Origin: Ruoffia halotolerans
Lineage (GTDB): Bacteria > Bacillota > Bacilli > Lactobacillales > Aerococcaceae
Direction of reading: 5' to 3'
Assembly (NCBI RefSeq): GCF_014049385.1
Contig: NZ_JACAOA010000003.1
Coordinates: 1 to 64,000 of the forward strand
Length of the DNA: 64,000 nt
The notes beneath the pieces were generated by a model. That model saw only the letters and a program-made list of their open reading frames with translations, searched no databases and was not told where the DNA came from. Numbering within the stretch: the stretch's first letter is position 1; each line of letters begins with the position of its first letter. Shown in pieces: positions 54,566 to 63,918 of this stretch. The translations under genes and the position numbers were made by a program.

Positions 54566-55927
54566 TTACATAATTTTTTTAATAAATTTTAGGGCCCACT
54601 CTTTATAGGGCGGGTAGCGTAATTTAATATCAAACAAGTCAGTCTTCTCGATGACGCTTTTTGGATGTGAGAAGGTTTCGAGACTATATTTGCCGTGATA
54701 TTGCCCCATCCCACTCGCACCAACTCCACCAAATGGGAGATTGTAATTACTTTGATGAATCAGCGTGTCATTTATCGCTGCGCCACCAAAAGATAGATTA
54801 TTTATTATATACTCTTTCAAAGCTTTATCCTGCGTAAATAAATATAAAGCAAGCGGTTTGTCTTTCGAACGAATAAATTCAACTGCTTGACTCACTTCTC
54901 TATAAGTTAATATCGGTAATATCGGACCAAAGATCTCTTCTTGCATTAATTCTGTATCGAGTTCCGGTTCCAAGACCAGCGTGGGTTCAATAGTTAGCAT
55001 CTCCTTATTACTGCCTCCGCCATAAATAACACTTTGATTTTTCATTAATTTCTTCACACGCTTGAAGTGTCTTTTATTAATCATCTTAGAATAATGTGAA
55101 TTCTCTAAAGGTTTCTTCGTGTAATATTCTTCAAGGACTTCAATGATGGCGCTGATCAAGTCATCACGAATCACTTCATCAACCAGAAGGTAATCGGGCG
55201 CGATGCAAGTCTGACCAGCATTGGTAAATTTCCCCCAAACAACCCGTTGGGCTGCATGCTTGATATTGGTGTCTTTTGCAACAATAACTGGACTTTTCCC
55301 ACCAAGTTCTAGAGTTACTGGCGTTAAAGTCTGACTCGCTGTCTCCATAATTGCTTTTCCAACTTGAGTACTTCCAGTAAAGAAACAATAATCGACGTCA
55401 TCTTTTAGCAATTGCTGAGATACTTTTCCATCACCTTGCTCAACTGCAACATATTCACGTGCGAACACTGATTCAATAATTTGTTGAATTACTCTAGCTG
55501 TATATGGTGCCAATTCGGAAGGCTTTAATACGACACAATTCCCTGCCGCAATCGCCCCAACAAGTGGTACAAAACTTAACTGAATAGGAAAATTCCATGG
55601 TGCAATAATTAAGACACGCCCATATGGTTCTTGATATATATGGCTTTTAGAATAAAAATGCGCCAACGACGTTGGAACGCGTTTAGGTTTAGCCCATTCT
55701 TTTACATGTTTAATCATATAATCAATTTCACCATAGACCGAGCCTAACTCTGTCACATAACTTTCAAAGACGGGTTTATTTAAATCCTTTTTCAGCGCAT
55801 CATAAATCAAAACATCATGCGCCTTAATTGCCTCTTTTAATCGTTTTAATTGTCTAATTCTAAATTTCACATCCAAGGTTATGCCACTTCTTAAAAACAT
55901 TTCTTGTTCTGCTTTAACTTGCATCAT
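54566..55927 (-). CDS. aldehyde dehydrogenase (class 3 / YwdH-like)
   Basis: 453 aa, the usual short form. Cofactor and catalytic segments: APWNFPIQLSFVPLVGAIAAG, FTGSTQVGKAIMETAS, TLELGGKSPVIV (general base Glu), NAGQTCIAPDYLLV (nucleophile Cys) and EEIFGPILPI. The C-terminus ends in a hydrophobic/basic stretch (KEWALKFIKKIM) that could associate with membrane. It oxidises fatty or aromatic aldehydes to acids. AAAGGGGC upstream. Confidence 0.93.
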   Translation of the reverse strand: MMQVKAEQEMFLRSGITLDVKFRIRQLKRLKEAIKAHDVLIYDALKKDLNKPVFESYVTELGSVYGEIDYMIKHVKEWAKPKRVPTSLAHFYSKSHIYQEPYGRVLIIAPWNFPIQLSFVPLVGAIAAGNCVVLKPSELAPYTARVIQQIIESVFAREYVAVEQGDGKVSQQLLKDDVDYCFFTGSTQVGKAIMETASQTLTPVTLELGGKSPVIVAKDTNIKHAAQRVVWGKFTNAGQTCIAPDYLLVDEVIRDDLISAIIEVLEEYYTKKPLENSHYSKMINKRHFKRVKKLMKNQSVIYGGGSNKEMLTIEPTLVLEPELDTELMQEEIFGPILPILTYREVSQAVEFIRSKDKPLALYLFTQDKALKEYIINNLSFGGAAINDTLIHQSNYNLPFGGVGASGMGQYHGKYSLETFSHPKSVIEKTDLFDIKLRYPPYKEWALKFIKKIM

Positions 55928-55954
55928 GAAACGCCCCTTTCAGTTAAAAGTATA

Positions 55955-56497
55955 TCATTGAGCGCAATTAACCTCCAAACATGTGAATGGATTGTTTGAA
56001 AATAATAAAAAACCCCTTCTAGAGATCTTGCCTGTAAAAAGATTTATCAAAATGATTTCGTTAATGGCAGCTTGTTCATCATGGAGATAGAGAATATTGA
56101 CTACTTTAATCGCATAATCTGAAGAGACTATCGCGTGTCCTCGCATATGTCCGGTTGCCACGGCTTGAGCAAAGACATTGACTGAAAACTTGCTGATGTC
56201 ATTAATGGACTGTTGGCCTAGCTTGTTAGCGAGAAAGCCTGTCTGACGCAGTTGATGCGCACTTAACTTGGCTTCGATTCGTTCTTCTAACACTTTACTT
56301 GCTTCTGTGATGATGCTGTCTTTTAAACTCTCATCTTCGATATCAATGTATTCGAGATAGTTCTGGGCATTTTGGCTGGCCCATGTTGCTAAAGATTTTT
56401 GAAGTATTGTCTGGAGTAATTCCTCTATCTCAAGTCTTAAGTCAGCTGAGTCTTGATAAAGAATATTACCTTCTAGTGATCTCAATACTTTTTTCAT
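55955..56497 (-). CDS. hypothetical protein
   Basis: 180 aa, predominantly helical and charged (LRLEIEELLQTILQKSLATW), with a mixed second half (VATGHMRGHAIVSSDYAIKVV). No signal peptide and no family recognised. The ribosome binding site is poor (TTTGGG directly before ATG), so the exact start is unsure. It lies 27 nt upstream of the aldehyde dehydrogenase gene on the same strand. Confidence 0.5.
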   Translation of the reverse strand: MKKVLRSLEGNILYQDSADLRLEIEELLQTILQKSLATWASQNAQNYLEYIDIEDESLKDSIITEASKVLEERIEAKLSAHQLRQTGFLANKLGQQSINDISKFSVNVFAQAVATGHMRGHAIVSSDYAIKVVNILYLHDEQAAINEIILINLFTGKISRRGFLLFSNNPFTCLEVNCAQ

Positions 56498-56656
56498 CCC
56501 AAATGATTGTTCAGTTGATGATAACTTTAAAATATACCGAGTTGATCGACCTTTACCAGTAACTTCGATTATATTTTTTCGATAATTGTTTTATTGTATT
56601 TCGAATAATATGATTTTCAATTGATAAATTTTTAAAGCTTTAATTTGATTGGACGT

Positions 56657-57295
56657 TTACTTCGTTGCACGTTTATCCGTTTCAATACGAATAAATTCAG
56701 GTAAGTAATTTGGTGTACACCCTTTTGAAACAAAATCACCTTTGTATAATTCTGTCTCCTCACCTAGAGAAACACAACGGTCGCGCAAGGTTTCATCATA
56801 AACACCAATCCAACCTGCAGTAAAATTCATCGCCCACTGAACTTCTGGATCTTCGTCCATAATTCTTTCTTCGATATCTTCTAGCAGCGCTTCAGTATCA
56901 TCCGTCATATTCTTTCCTGTCCAGCGTAGACGCCCTTGATAACTCCAGAAAGCGCGGCGTTGCAAGACAATCGAACTGTCTTTCCAAGATTCTAAGATGG
57001 CTTTTTCTCGCTTAGTTTTTGTTAAGTGATTTGTCATTAGCCAGTCCATTAAATTATTACGCTCATCATAAGTTTGTATCGCCATATCTAGACATAGAGC
57101 ATCCAGGACTTCTTCTGAAAGTTCTTTTTTATCCATAATGAGGATGGCTAAAAGTCTTGGCTTAAACTCTTCACTCTCCCATAATTCTAGTGCTAAATCA
57201 TGATTTTTTTTAATTTCTTTGGCTATTTTTCTTAAGTCGCCTAGTTTCGTATCCGGCTTTATTTCAGCTAGTAATTCTTTAGCTTTAGTTGTCAT
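56657..57295 (-). CDS. AlkD-like DNA alkylation repair protein
   Basis: 212 aa of helical HEAT-like repeats: DLRKIAKEIKKNHDLALELWE, RLLAILIMDKKEL, WLMTNHLTKTKREK, QRRAFWSYQGRLRW, VQWAMNFTAGWIGVYDETL. Trp, Asp and Arg positions are those of the AlkD family of 3- and 7-alkylpurine glycosylases that grip DNA without base flipping. Shorter than AlkD of Bacillus (about 237 aa). AAGGAGTCGAATT upstream; monocistronic. Confidence 0.75.
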   Translation of the reverse strand: MTTKAKELLAEIKPDTKLGDLRKIAKEIKKNHDLALELWESEEFKPRLLAILIMDKKELSEEVLDALCLDMAIQTYDERNNLMDWLMTNHLTKTKREKAILESWKDSSIVLQRRAFWSYQGRLRWTGKNMTDDTEALLEDIEERIMDEDPEVQWAMNFTAGWIGVYDETLRDRCVSLGEETELYKGDFVSKGCTPNYLPEFIRIETDKRATK

Positions 57296-57371
57296 AATTC
57301 GACTCCTTTGTATTTGAATTCTTTGTTCTCGCGAATTAATTATATCATATTCAAAACCAACTCATTTAAAA

Positions 57372-57715
57372 TGTGAACTTGAGACAAATGTGTCTGTCAT
57401 TTGACTCGAGTTGGCCAAACTAAAGACGAATGACAACTCCATTTGGCTTGAGTTAAGCAAACTAAAGACGAATGACATTTCCATTTGGCTTGAGTTAGGA
57501 AAACTAAAGACGAATGACAACTCCATTTGTCGCGAGTTCAGCAAACTAAGGACGAATGGCGATTCCATTTGTCGCGAGTTAGGCAAACTAAAGACGAATG
57601 GCGATTCCATTTGTCGCGAGTTCAGCAAACTAAGGCCAAATGACAATTCCATTTGGCTTGAGTTAAGCAAACTAAAGACGAATGACAACTTCATTTGACT
57701 CGAGTAGAGCATTTT
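57372..57715. repeat. tandem 42-bp hairpin repeat array, family A (8 units)
   Basis: CATTTG words at 57398, 57440, 57482, 57524, 57566, 57608, 57650 and 57692, an exact 42-bp period. Three unit subtypes are ordered almost symmetrically: ACTCGAG (1), GCTTGAG (2, 3), TCGCGAG (4, 5, 6), GCTTGAG (7), ACTCGAG (8). The other half is AACTAAAGACGAAT throughout. It lies between the AlkD-like gene start and the pyruvate oxidase terminator. Confidence 0.92.
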
Positions 57716-57723
57716 TGAATTTT

Positions 57724-57786
57724 ATAAAAATTCCCAACAAAAAACGCCTTCCAAAAGCGAGTTGGACTCTACTTTTGGAAAGCGAT
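57724..57786 (-). terminator. pyruvate oxidase terminator
   Basis: CGCTTTCCAAAAGTAGAG/CGCTTTTGGAAGGCG-type stem with TTTTTTGTTGG on the minus strand. Confidence 0.8.
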
Positions 57787-57796
57787 AAATGTTTAA

Positions 57797-59575
57797 TTAT
57801 TTAATGTATTTAGATTCTAAGCCTTCAGCTTCAAGAAACTCTCTTAAAGGTACTAATTCTTCAGCTTCATATCTTTCTTTGTATGCTTGGATTTCTTCAG
57901 CACTGAATAGTTTAGAGTCCAGTTTTAAAGTTTCTACTGGGATTGGACGGTCTTGAGTAATTTTACAATCAATGACAACTGTACGGCCTTGTTTGTTTTG
58001 TTCTACTGCTTCTTTCATAACGCTGTCCATATCTTCGATACGTGAAACTGTTAGACCAACAGCTCCTTGAGCTTCAGCAATCTTAGCGTAGTCAACATCA
58101 GTAAAGTCAACACCGAAGATATTTTTGTTAGTATCTTCATATTTGTTTTTAATGAAGGCATATTCAGTGTTAGCAAATACTACGTTAATAACTGGCATGT
58201 TATAACGAACGTTTGTTACTACATCTGGATAAGTCATTGAGAACGCACCGTCACCGATGATGTTCCAAACTTGACGATCTGGATAAGTATTTTTCGCACC
58301 GATACCACCTGGAATTGCAATCCCCATTGTTGCGAATAATGGAGACGTACGCCACATATTCTTAGGAGTTAAGTTTAGGTGACGGATAGATGTTTGAGTT
58401 GAGTTACCAACATCAATTGAGTAAATAGCATCTTCGTCAGCGTGTTTATTAATAGCGTTATATACTTGATAGAATTGAAGAGGTCCTTCTTCTTTGGTTT
58501 CTAATTTGTTGATATATTGACGCCAGTTTTCGATATTTTTAAGGTTAGCGTTCCACCATGCAGATTCTTCAACAGCATCTACTTTATCTAAGATCGCGTT
58601 CACAGCTTCACCAGCATCACCAAGGATAGCTACATCAGCTTTATGACGTTTACCTAACATAGTTGGATCGATATCGATTTGGATGAAGTTTTCAACGTTT
58701 CTGAATGTTCCTTCAACTTCTGCGAATGGGAAGTTTGATCCAACAAATAATACTGTATCTGCTTCTAAGATTGTTTCGTTCGCAGGTTTCCAACCAACAC
58801 GGTAAGTTGATCCAGCTAAAGCTTCGAAGTCATATTCGAATGTTTCAAAGTTTTTACCAGTTGTAATTACTGGTGCTTTGATTTTACGAGCTAATTCTTG
58901 AACAGCTGGTCCGTGTCCCATAGTACCAATACCTGCATAGATTACAGGACGTTTAGATTTGTTTAATAATGCAACTGCTTCATCAATATCTTTATCGTTG
59001 ATTGCTGATGGAACGTGGTGACGGTAGCTTGATCCTGAAGAATAGAATGCGTCTTCAGCGATTTCTTCAAAACCAAAGTTAGCTGGAACTTCTAATACAG
59101 CTACTCCACGTTTAGAAATTGCAGTTCTTGCAGCTTCGTCAATTAATTTAGGTAATTGCTCTGCATAAGCCACACGTTTGTTAAATACAGCAATATGATC
59201 ATACATTGGATTTTGATTTAATTCTTGGAAGGCATCCAAATTTAATTCTCTTTGAGGACGAGATCCTAAAATCGCTACAACTGGAATATTATCCATAGCC
59301 GCATCGTAAAGACCGTTAATTAAATGCGATGCACCTGGTCCACCAGATCCAACAGTTACACCTAATTTTCCACCGAATTTCCGCTGCATCACTGCAGCCA
59401 TAGCTCCAACTTCTTCGTGTTTAACTTGTAAGAACTTAATGTTGTTCTCTTCGTCTCCCATCGCGTCCATTAATGAGCTTAATGTTCCTGATGGAATACC
59501 ATAGATGGTATCAACGCCCCATCCTTCTAATACTTTCAATACGGCCAAGCCGATTTTAATTTTTCTTCCTGACAT
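57797..59575 (-). CDS. spxB: pyruvate oxidase
   Basis: 592 aa, the normal length. ThDP enzyme: N-terminal [20 protein letters not shown] and catalytic Glu in [11 protein letters not shown], central FAD domain (about 190-340), C-terminal ThDP motif [22 protein letters not shown]. It converts pyruvate, phosphate and O2 to acetyl phosphate, CO2 and H2O2. The sequence fits the phosphate-dependent lactic-acid-bacterial group. GGGAGGAT upstream. The H2O2 it makes fits with mutM, exoA and FetAB in the window. Symbol by analogy with streptococci. Confidence 0.9.
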   Translation of the reverse strand: MSGRKIKIGLAVLKVLEGWGVDTIYGIPSGTLSSLMDAMGDEENNIKFLQVKHEEVGAMAAVMQRKFGGKLGVTVGSGGPGASHLINGLYDAAMDNIPVVAILGSRPQRELNLDAFQELNQNPMYDHIAVFNKRVAYAEQLPKLIDEAARTAISKRGVAVLEVPANFGFEEIAEDAFYSSGSSYRHHVPSAINDKDIDEAVALLNKSKRPVIYAGIGTMGHGPAVQELARKIKAPVITTGKNFETFEYDFEALAGSTYRVGWKPANETILEADTVLFVGSNFPFAEVEGTFRNVENFIQIDIDPTMLGKRHKADVAILGDAGEAVNAILDKVDAVEESAWWNANLKNIENWRQYINKLETKEEGPLQFYQVYNAINKHADEDAIYSIDVGNSTQTSIRHLNLTPKNMWRTSPLFATMGIAIPGGIGAKNTYPDRQVWNIIGDGAFSMTYPDVVTNVRYNMPVINVVFANTEYAFIKNKYEDTNKNIFGVDFTDVDYAKIAEAQGAVGLTVSRIEDMDSVMKEAVEQNKQGRTVVIDCKITQDRPIPVETLKLDSKLFSAEEIQAYKERYEAEELVPLREFLEAEGLESKYIK

Positions 59576-59607
59576 TCAAAAAATCCTCCCAAAATATAAT
59601 TATTTCT

Positions 59608-59650
59608 AACGTTATGATAATACCACTTCTCTAGAATAATTTAAACTATA
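59608..59650 (-). promoter_or_regulatory. promoter of pyruvate oxidase gene
   Basis: Minus strand TTTAAA, 17-nt spacer, TGgTATTAT: an extended -10 element with a weak -35. Confidence 0.5.
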
Positions 59651-59905
59651 TTATGGATTAAATATTCATATTAAGTGATAAACTTTACCTATAAACACGT
59701 ATAATATAGCCATAATCGCTATTATAACGCGCTTCGTTGGGGTTTTACCTTATATATATATACCCCATTCAGTTAAATAAAAACAGAAAAAAACGCTTTG
59801 TCGAAAAGGTTTTATTTAAAATCAGCAAAAAATATGTGCTTGAACACTCATTTATTTGACTGTGTCTACATCTTAATGGTTATATTTATGGATTATACTG
59901 TCTGA
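59651..59905. other. AT-rich intergenic, nothing recognised
   Basis: Contains a TATATATATATA run (about 59752-59763) but no gene, stable hairpin or repeat that I can support. Confidence 0.3.
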
Positions 59906-60202
59906 ACTTTCGTCAGTAATCTCCATAAAGGCGGATCATGTTTCAATCGATATGGTAAGTGGTTTGCCTTTGCTCTGCCACTCGTTGGACTATTTGATGT
60001 ATTAGAGAATATCGTTTCATTCTTTCTGACTGCTAATCCAGTCTCTTTTTCCGACTGGTTAGTATTCACCGATTCAACATTAGCTGTGATTAAATTTGTT
60101 TTTTTGGAGATCGCAGTCATCTGGCTTGTACTCTCAATCATCGCGTTAGTAGGTAGTTATTTATACAGAAAATTATTTAATCCTGCCAAAACATCAGCGT
60201 AG
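59906..60202 (+). pseudogene. membrane protein C-terminal fragment
   Basis: Plus frame GSCFNRYGKWFAFALPLVGL, FDVLENIVSFFLTANPVSF, then LEIAVIWLVLSIIALVGSYLY and RKLFNPAKTSA, TAG. Two to three membrane helices with protein-like composition, but no start codon or ribosome binding site follows the TGA at 59903. Probably the 3' part of a truncated membrane-protein gene placed just before the MarR-like frame. Confidence 0.5.
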
Positions 60203-60218
60203 CTGGAAGCTGGCTGCA

Positions 60219-60515
60219 TTGGATAATTTACCTATTTCTTATAAATTATTTATCTTAGTAACTAAAATTGCAGACCACTCATTACAAGTGTTTGAGAAGC
60301 AATTTGACAGTTTTCTACGAGAATTAGCTCATCGAGTGAATATGAGTGACGCAGCCATCAGTAAGCAAATGACTAAACTAAGCGAACATGGCCTGCTAGA
60401 TATATACGTGAATCCAGCGAATAACCGCCATAATCAAATTCGCTTGACCGATGGGTGCACTCGGATATTAAATGACTGCACCCAAGTTCTAGATAAATTA
60501 GTAAAAGAACATTAG
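60219..60515 (+). pseudogene. MarR-like regulator with probable internal deletion
   Basis: 98 codons from TTG. LPISYKLFILVTKIADHSLQ matches the first MarR helix; it then passes directly to ELAHRVNMSDAAISKQMTKL (HTH) and LLDIYVNPANNRHNQIRLT (wing). The second helix and connecting segment (about 20 residues, usually GLTxxQWxVL) are missing, so a short in-frame deletion is likely. A functional small variant cannot be excluded. Confidence 0.5.
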
Positions 60516-60564
60516 GATAAAGTTGACATTGACACCACTCAATTTGAAGGACAGATAATGGATC

Positions 60565-60702
60565 TCATTTCAACGTTTTATGAATAATATAATGACTCAG
60601 TAATCTTGGTAGTATTAACCAAGTTACCCCAAATACGATTCCGATTAATAAACCCATCAAAATTCCATTGTTCCGTCTACGATTATTATCATTTTCTTTC
60701 AT
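60565..60702 (-). CDS. possible small membrane protein (45 aa)
   Basis: ATG at 60702: MKENDNNRRRNNGILMGLLI then GIVFGVTWLILPRLLSHYII. A basic start and one hydrophobic helix look like a real small membrane protein, but the ribosome binding site (AGAG) is weak and I see no promoter. No family known. Confidence 0.35.
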   Translation of the reverse strand: MKENDNNRRRNNGILMGLLIGIVFGVTWLILPRLLSHYIIHKTLK

Positions 60703-61078
60703 CTTAACTACTCTGGTAATTCCATATTTTCTGTTACATCAATGGGAGTTAGTAATAGTCTAATAATACTGATTATTTTACATTGGCTTTGTCAATAAAA
60801 TCATTCCTTCAACAGCCGTGTTCAATAAATCAACCTGTATATTTTTGCTTGAGTTCCCTTTGAAATCTGTGCATAGGCAGGAAATGTTGAGCATGTATGC
60901 ATTGTAAAACTATTTTTTCTCCTTTATTTTTATACAATATCAGTTATTAACTAGTTTTAATCATATCCTACACAAGTTTTATGCTTATGAAGACTCTGCA
61001 TTAAATAATAATTTACAAAGACTACCATATTATCTATTGCAATTAGCTTTTCCAAGCTAGTGATACATCCTACACTTC
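60703..61078. other. intergenic, nothing recognised
   Basis: About 375 bp of AT-rich DNA without gene, hairpin or repeat that I can support, ahead of the SAM riboswitch promoter. Confidence 0.3.
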
Positions 61079-61107
61079 TTGTTTATCCGGATGTTTTATG
61101 TTAGAAT
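61079..61107 (+). promoter_or_regulatory. promoter of SAM-riboswitch transcript
   Basis: TTGTTT (61079-61084), 17-nt spacer, TGtTAGAAT (-10 at 61102-61107). Confidence 0.6.
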
Positions 61108-61130
61108 CTAATATACAATTTGAAATCACA

Positions 61131-61271
61131 ACTTATCCAGAGTAAGCAGAGGGAATTGGCCCGATGACGCTTCAGCAACCTACCATTGGCAAGGTGCTAA
61201 ATCCAACTCGAAAGAGGAAGATGAGTCTAACCCAGTTATTTGGCACGACGAATCTCGTTGTGCTTTTTTAA
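61131..61271 (+). promoter_or_regulatory. SAM-I (S-box) riboswitch with terminator
   Basis: P1 ACTTATC (61131-61137) pairs with GATGAGT (61220-61226). Inside are GAGGGA, TTGGCCCGATGA, TCAGCAACC and AAGGTGCTAAATCC, the conserved S-box core in order. A GGCACGACGA/TCGTTGTGC terminator with TTTTTT follows at 61242-61269. S-adenosylmethionine binding should end transcription before the downstream gene. Confidence 0.92.
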
Positions 61272-61299
61272 ATTGAATAAATAACTAGGAGTGGTTGTC

Positions 61300-61614
61300 T
61301 TGTTACCAGAAAAGAATATTAGTTTTGAGGAGTTCATGAAGGGATTGAATGAGTTACAAGTTATGCCTCAATTTAGATTTCGTCGGAGCCAATCTGGGGA
61401 TCTAGATGAACATGATTTGATTTTTCTAGTTTGTACGAAAGGCTCAAAAAAAGGTGCACACATAGGTCGAACATGTCTTTGTTGCATCGGGTCTGCTAGT
61501 ATTAATGACTATGAAAGCTTTAAAGACAGTATGAGTTCGAATGATTATGATACTCTCTTGACTCTTTTGTTTAACTTCACATATACTGACTTGACATACA
61601 AAGCAATTAACTAG
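61300..61614 (+). CDS. SAM-riboswitch-controlled protein of unknown function
   Basis: 104 aa from TTG 61300, placed by AGGAG (61287-61291) 8 nt upstream; GTG 61291 overlaps that site. Soluble alpha/beta-looking protein: FEEFMKGLNELQVMPQFRFR, HDLIFLVCTKGSKKG, HIGRTCLCCIGSASI with a Cys cluster (CLCC), and a helical end. I do not recognise it as any methionine, SAM or cysteine gene. It is the only gene of the transcript (terminator at 61639). Confidence 0.7.
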   Translation: MLPEKNISFEEFMKGLNELQVMPQFRFRRSQSGDLDEHDLIFLVCTKGSKKGAHIGRTCLCCIGSASINDYESFKDSMSSNDYDTLLTLLFNFTYTDLTYKAIN

Positions 61615-61636
61615 TAATTTTATAAAGCACAAAATG

Positions 61637-61687
61637 AAGAGAGTCACAGACCATGCCTTATTTGCATAGTGTTGTGACTCTCTTTAT
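61637..61687 (+). terminator. terminator of SAM-regulated gene
   Basis: AGAGAGTCACA/TGTGACTCTCTTTATT stem with a partly paired loop. Confidence 0.85.
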
Positions 61688-61753
61688 TGTATTATTTCAG
61701 TTTTACCGCCTGTTTTTTTCAATCTACACTAATATAGCTAAACAGTAAATGAT

Positions 61754-62944
61754 TCAAATAGGCTTCAACATCCTCGTTAGCTTATCTAATGTTTTCGGTG
61801 GGTTAACAAGAATTTCACGGGCTTTATCCATATCAACTTTCACATTATATGTTAAAATACCTGTTGGTTTACCTTTAAAAAGATAATAAACAATATAACC
61901 ACCGGCAACTTCTTCAATAATCGCATCATCACGGTTTCGACTCATTTCACCAACACCTTCAATAGAAATATCTAAGACATCCGTATAAGAGAGTGGCGCA
62001 CCATGATTATAAACTTCTTCAGCGCCCGACATGTTTCGTCCCGCTACTTTCCCAGAATACTCCGCTTGCTCTTCATGTTCAAAACGATTACGTCCTATGA
62101 TTACATCTGGATAATTCAACACATCTCCTGCTGCATAGATATGTTTGTTGGAAGTTTGCAAATACTTGTCAGCAATAACACCATTACCCACTTCTAAGCC
62201 AGCTGCTTCTGCTAATTCAACATTTGGATTTAATCCAATTCCTAAAACAAGAATATCCGCTTTCAATACAGCGCCATTCTCTAGTTTTAGACTTACTTGA
62301 TCGTCCTCTACTTTGTAACTATCAGCATAGGCATTGTTTATCAAGGAAACGCCAATATCAACAAAGCGCTGATGAAACTTTTCAGCAAGCATTCGTGGTA
62401 GTCGTTTTTCATTTAATATTTCATTTGAAAAAACAAGCGTCACATCCATATCATTCAGCTTTAGACCTGCTGCAAGTTCTGCTCCAACCCAGCCTCCTCC
62501 AACGATAATGACTTTGCTCCCAGGTTTGGCGAATTTTCGGAGGTTTCGGTAATCTTCTAAGTTTCTTAAAGCTAGGACACGCTCACTCTCCAGCCCATCA
62601 ATCCACTTTGGAGCGCCACCCAGTGCATAAAGCAACTTTTCGTATTGATAGATTTCTCCACTCTCATTCTCAATCGTTTGTTGATCGGCATTAATTTGCT
62701 TAACAGTTGTCCCTGTTAAGATATCAATCGATTCATCATCCGAAATATTATAATATATCGTTTCTTTTGGATAGTCTGGCTCTGTCCAAAATTCTTTACT
62801 TAATGGAGGTCGATAGTAGGGTTTGTCAGTTTCTTGTGTGACTATCAACAATGTCCCTTCACGGTCATACTTACGAATTTCCATTGCGGCATTGGCACCA
62901 GCCATCCCGCCACCTAATATTATATATTTATATGAATGTTGCAT
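61754..62944 (-). CDS. FAD-dependent NAD(P)H oxidoreductase (ferredoxin-reductase-like)
   Basis: 396 aa. FAD motif YIILGGGMAGANAAMEI (residues 7-23), RPPLSKEFW, ALGGAPKW, the NAD(P)H motif VIIVGGGWVGAELAAGL (about 144-160) and the second FAD motif HIYAAGDVLNYPD. No CxxxxC redox disulfide and no Cys of NADH-oxidase type near residue 42, so it is the oxygenase-coupled/rubredoxin-reductase class of the family (nitrite or ferredoxin reductase-like). Electron acceptor unknown. GGAGGCATGATTT upstream; monocistronic. Confidence 0.87.
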   Translation of the reverse strand: MQHSYKYIILGGGMAGANAAMEIRKYDREGTLLIVTQETDKPYYRPPLSKEFWTEPDYPKETIYYNISDDESIDILTGTTVKQINADQQTIENESGEIYQYEKLLYALGGAPKWIDGLESERVLALRNLEDYRNLRKFAKPGSKVIIVGGGWVGAELAAGLKLNDMDVTLVFSNEILNEKRLPRMLAEKFHQRFVDIGVSLINNAYADSYKVEDDQVSLKLENGAVLKADILVLGIGLNPNVELAEAAGLEVGNGVIADKYLQTSNKHIYAAGDVLNYPDVIIGRNRFEHEEQAEYSGKVAGRNMSGAEEVYNHGAPLSYTDVLDISIEGVGEMSRNRDDAIIEEVAGGYIVYYLFKGKPTGILTYNVKVDMDKAREILVNPPKTLDKLTRMLKPI

Positions 62945-63157
62945 AAATCATGCCTCCCTTTTTCTCTTCCTACATATATTACCAAAATTCTTCTTAAATG
63001 TTTTTGTATACGCTATATTTCTTATTATCTCTCAAATTATATCCATGATTAACTCAGTCATTCAAGAATAACCTATTAATAAAATATCAGCTTACTTATT
63101 GCCCATTTAGAGAAAAAGAAAGTTGCGATCCATAATTGTTAAAAATATACATAAAAG
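62945..63157. other. intergenic, nothing recognised
   Basis: Upstream region of the FAD oxidoreductase gene; no convincing promoter or other signal identified. Confidence 0.3.
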
Positions 63158-63207
63158 TGAGACACAAAACGATGCAAATGATATTGCATCGTTCTGTGCC
63201 TCTTTAA
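63158..63207 (-). terminator. strong hairpin downstream of cadD-like gene
   Basis: GAGACACAAAACGATGCAA/TTGCATCGTTCTGTGCCTC, a 19-bp nearly perfect stem with A/T-rich flanks. It lies about 85 nt after the cadD-like stop on the minus strand. Confidence 0.7.
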
Positions 63208-63291
63208 TATTTCGGTTGTGTTATATGTATCTAAGTTCAACCTTAAATACTTTAATGGTATATTCTACTATCCGTGAAGCTGCTTAAAATT

Positions 63292-63894
63292 CTATGCAAT
63301 CAGTGACCAAAGATGTTGAATCGTACCATTCTCTAACAGAATAAAAATACCCAAGCCGATGAAAACGACTGGTACGATGACTTTTTCGTAACGCTCAACT
63401 ACTTCACCAATCATAGGAACCGAAGCCAGTCGTTTGGATAAATAACATAAGATAAAAATCCCAATGATAAAAACAAGGATCACAACCATGACTTCCTGGA
63501 AGGACATTCCAGTAAAGTAAGGAATATAAATTCCCAAATTATCTCCGCCAAGGGCAATGGTCAGAGCAACCACACTCGCAACTTCTGACTGTCTATGCGA
63601 CATCTTTTCTTCCAAGTCCTTTTCATCTACATCTTCATCGATGAAGATAGCCCGAATCCCTAGAATCAAAGGAAGTAAACCAAGTAACCCGATCACCCAA
63701 TCTTGTGGAATAAAGTTCAGGAAGTACGCTGCAATGAGACTAAAGCCAACGAGCAACCCCGTTCCAATATATTGGCCAATATAAATTGATCGTAGTTTAC
63801 CAGTATTCATTGTAGAGAAAAGAATCGTTAAAACAACCAAAAAATCGATGGACGTAGAGATAAAAACTAACATTGAAGATATAATTATTTCCAT
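63292..63894 (-). CDS. cadD: CadD-family cadmium/cation transporter
   Basis: 200 aa with five to six membrane helices. Family features: [15 protein letters not shown] near the N-terminus (residues 13-27), [21 protein letters not shown]-type [12 protein letters not shown] in the middle, and [31 protein letters not shown]. An acidic loop ([12 protein letters not shown]) lies in the cytosolic centre. Members confer low-level cadmium resistance, and other cations are possible. AAAGGGG upstream of ATG. No CadC-type regulator is visible in the window. Confidence 0.88.
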   Translation of the reverse strand: MEIIISSMLVFISTSIDFLVVLTILFSTMNTGKLRSIYIGQYIGTGLLVGFSLIAAYFLNFIPQDWVIGLLGLLPLILGIRAIFIDEDVDEKDLEEKMSHRQSEVASVVALTIALGGDNLGIYIPYFTGMSFQEVMVVILVFIIGIFILCYLSKRLASVPMIGEVVERYEKVIVPVVFIGLGIFILLENGTIQHLWSLIA

Positions 63895-63918
63895 AAGCTT
63901 CCCCTTTCAATATGTTTA

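Noticed and set aside
57362-57712. A 116-codon minus-strand frame and a 95-codon plus-strand frame with 14-residue repeats
   Set aside because: Same artefact of the 42-bp hairpin array; units diverge without codon-level bias and no start signal is present.
59893-60141. 82-codon minus-strand frame
   Set aside because: The plus strand here reads as a membrane-protein remnant with coherent helices, and the minus frame has no start signal.
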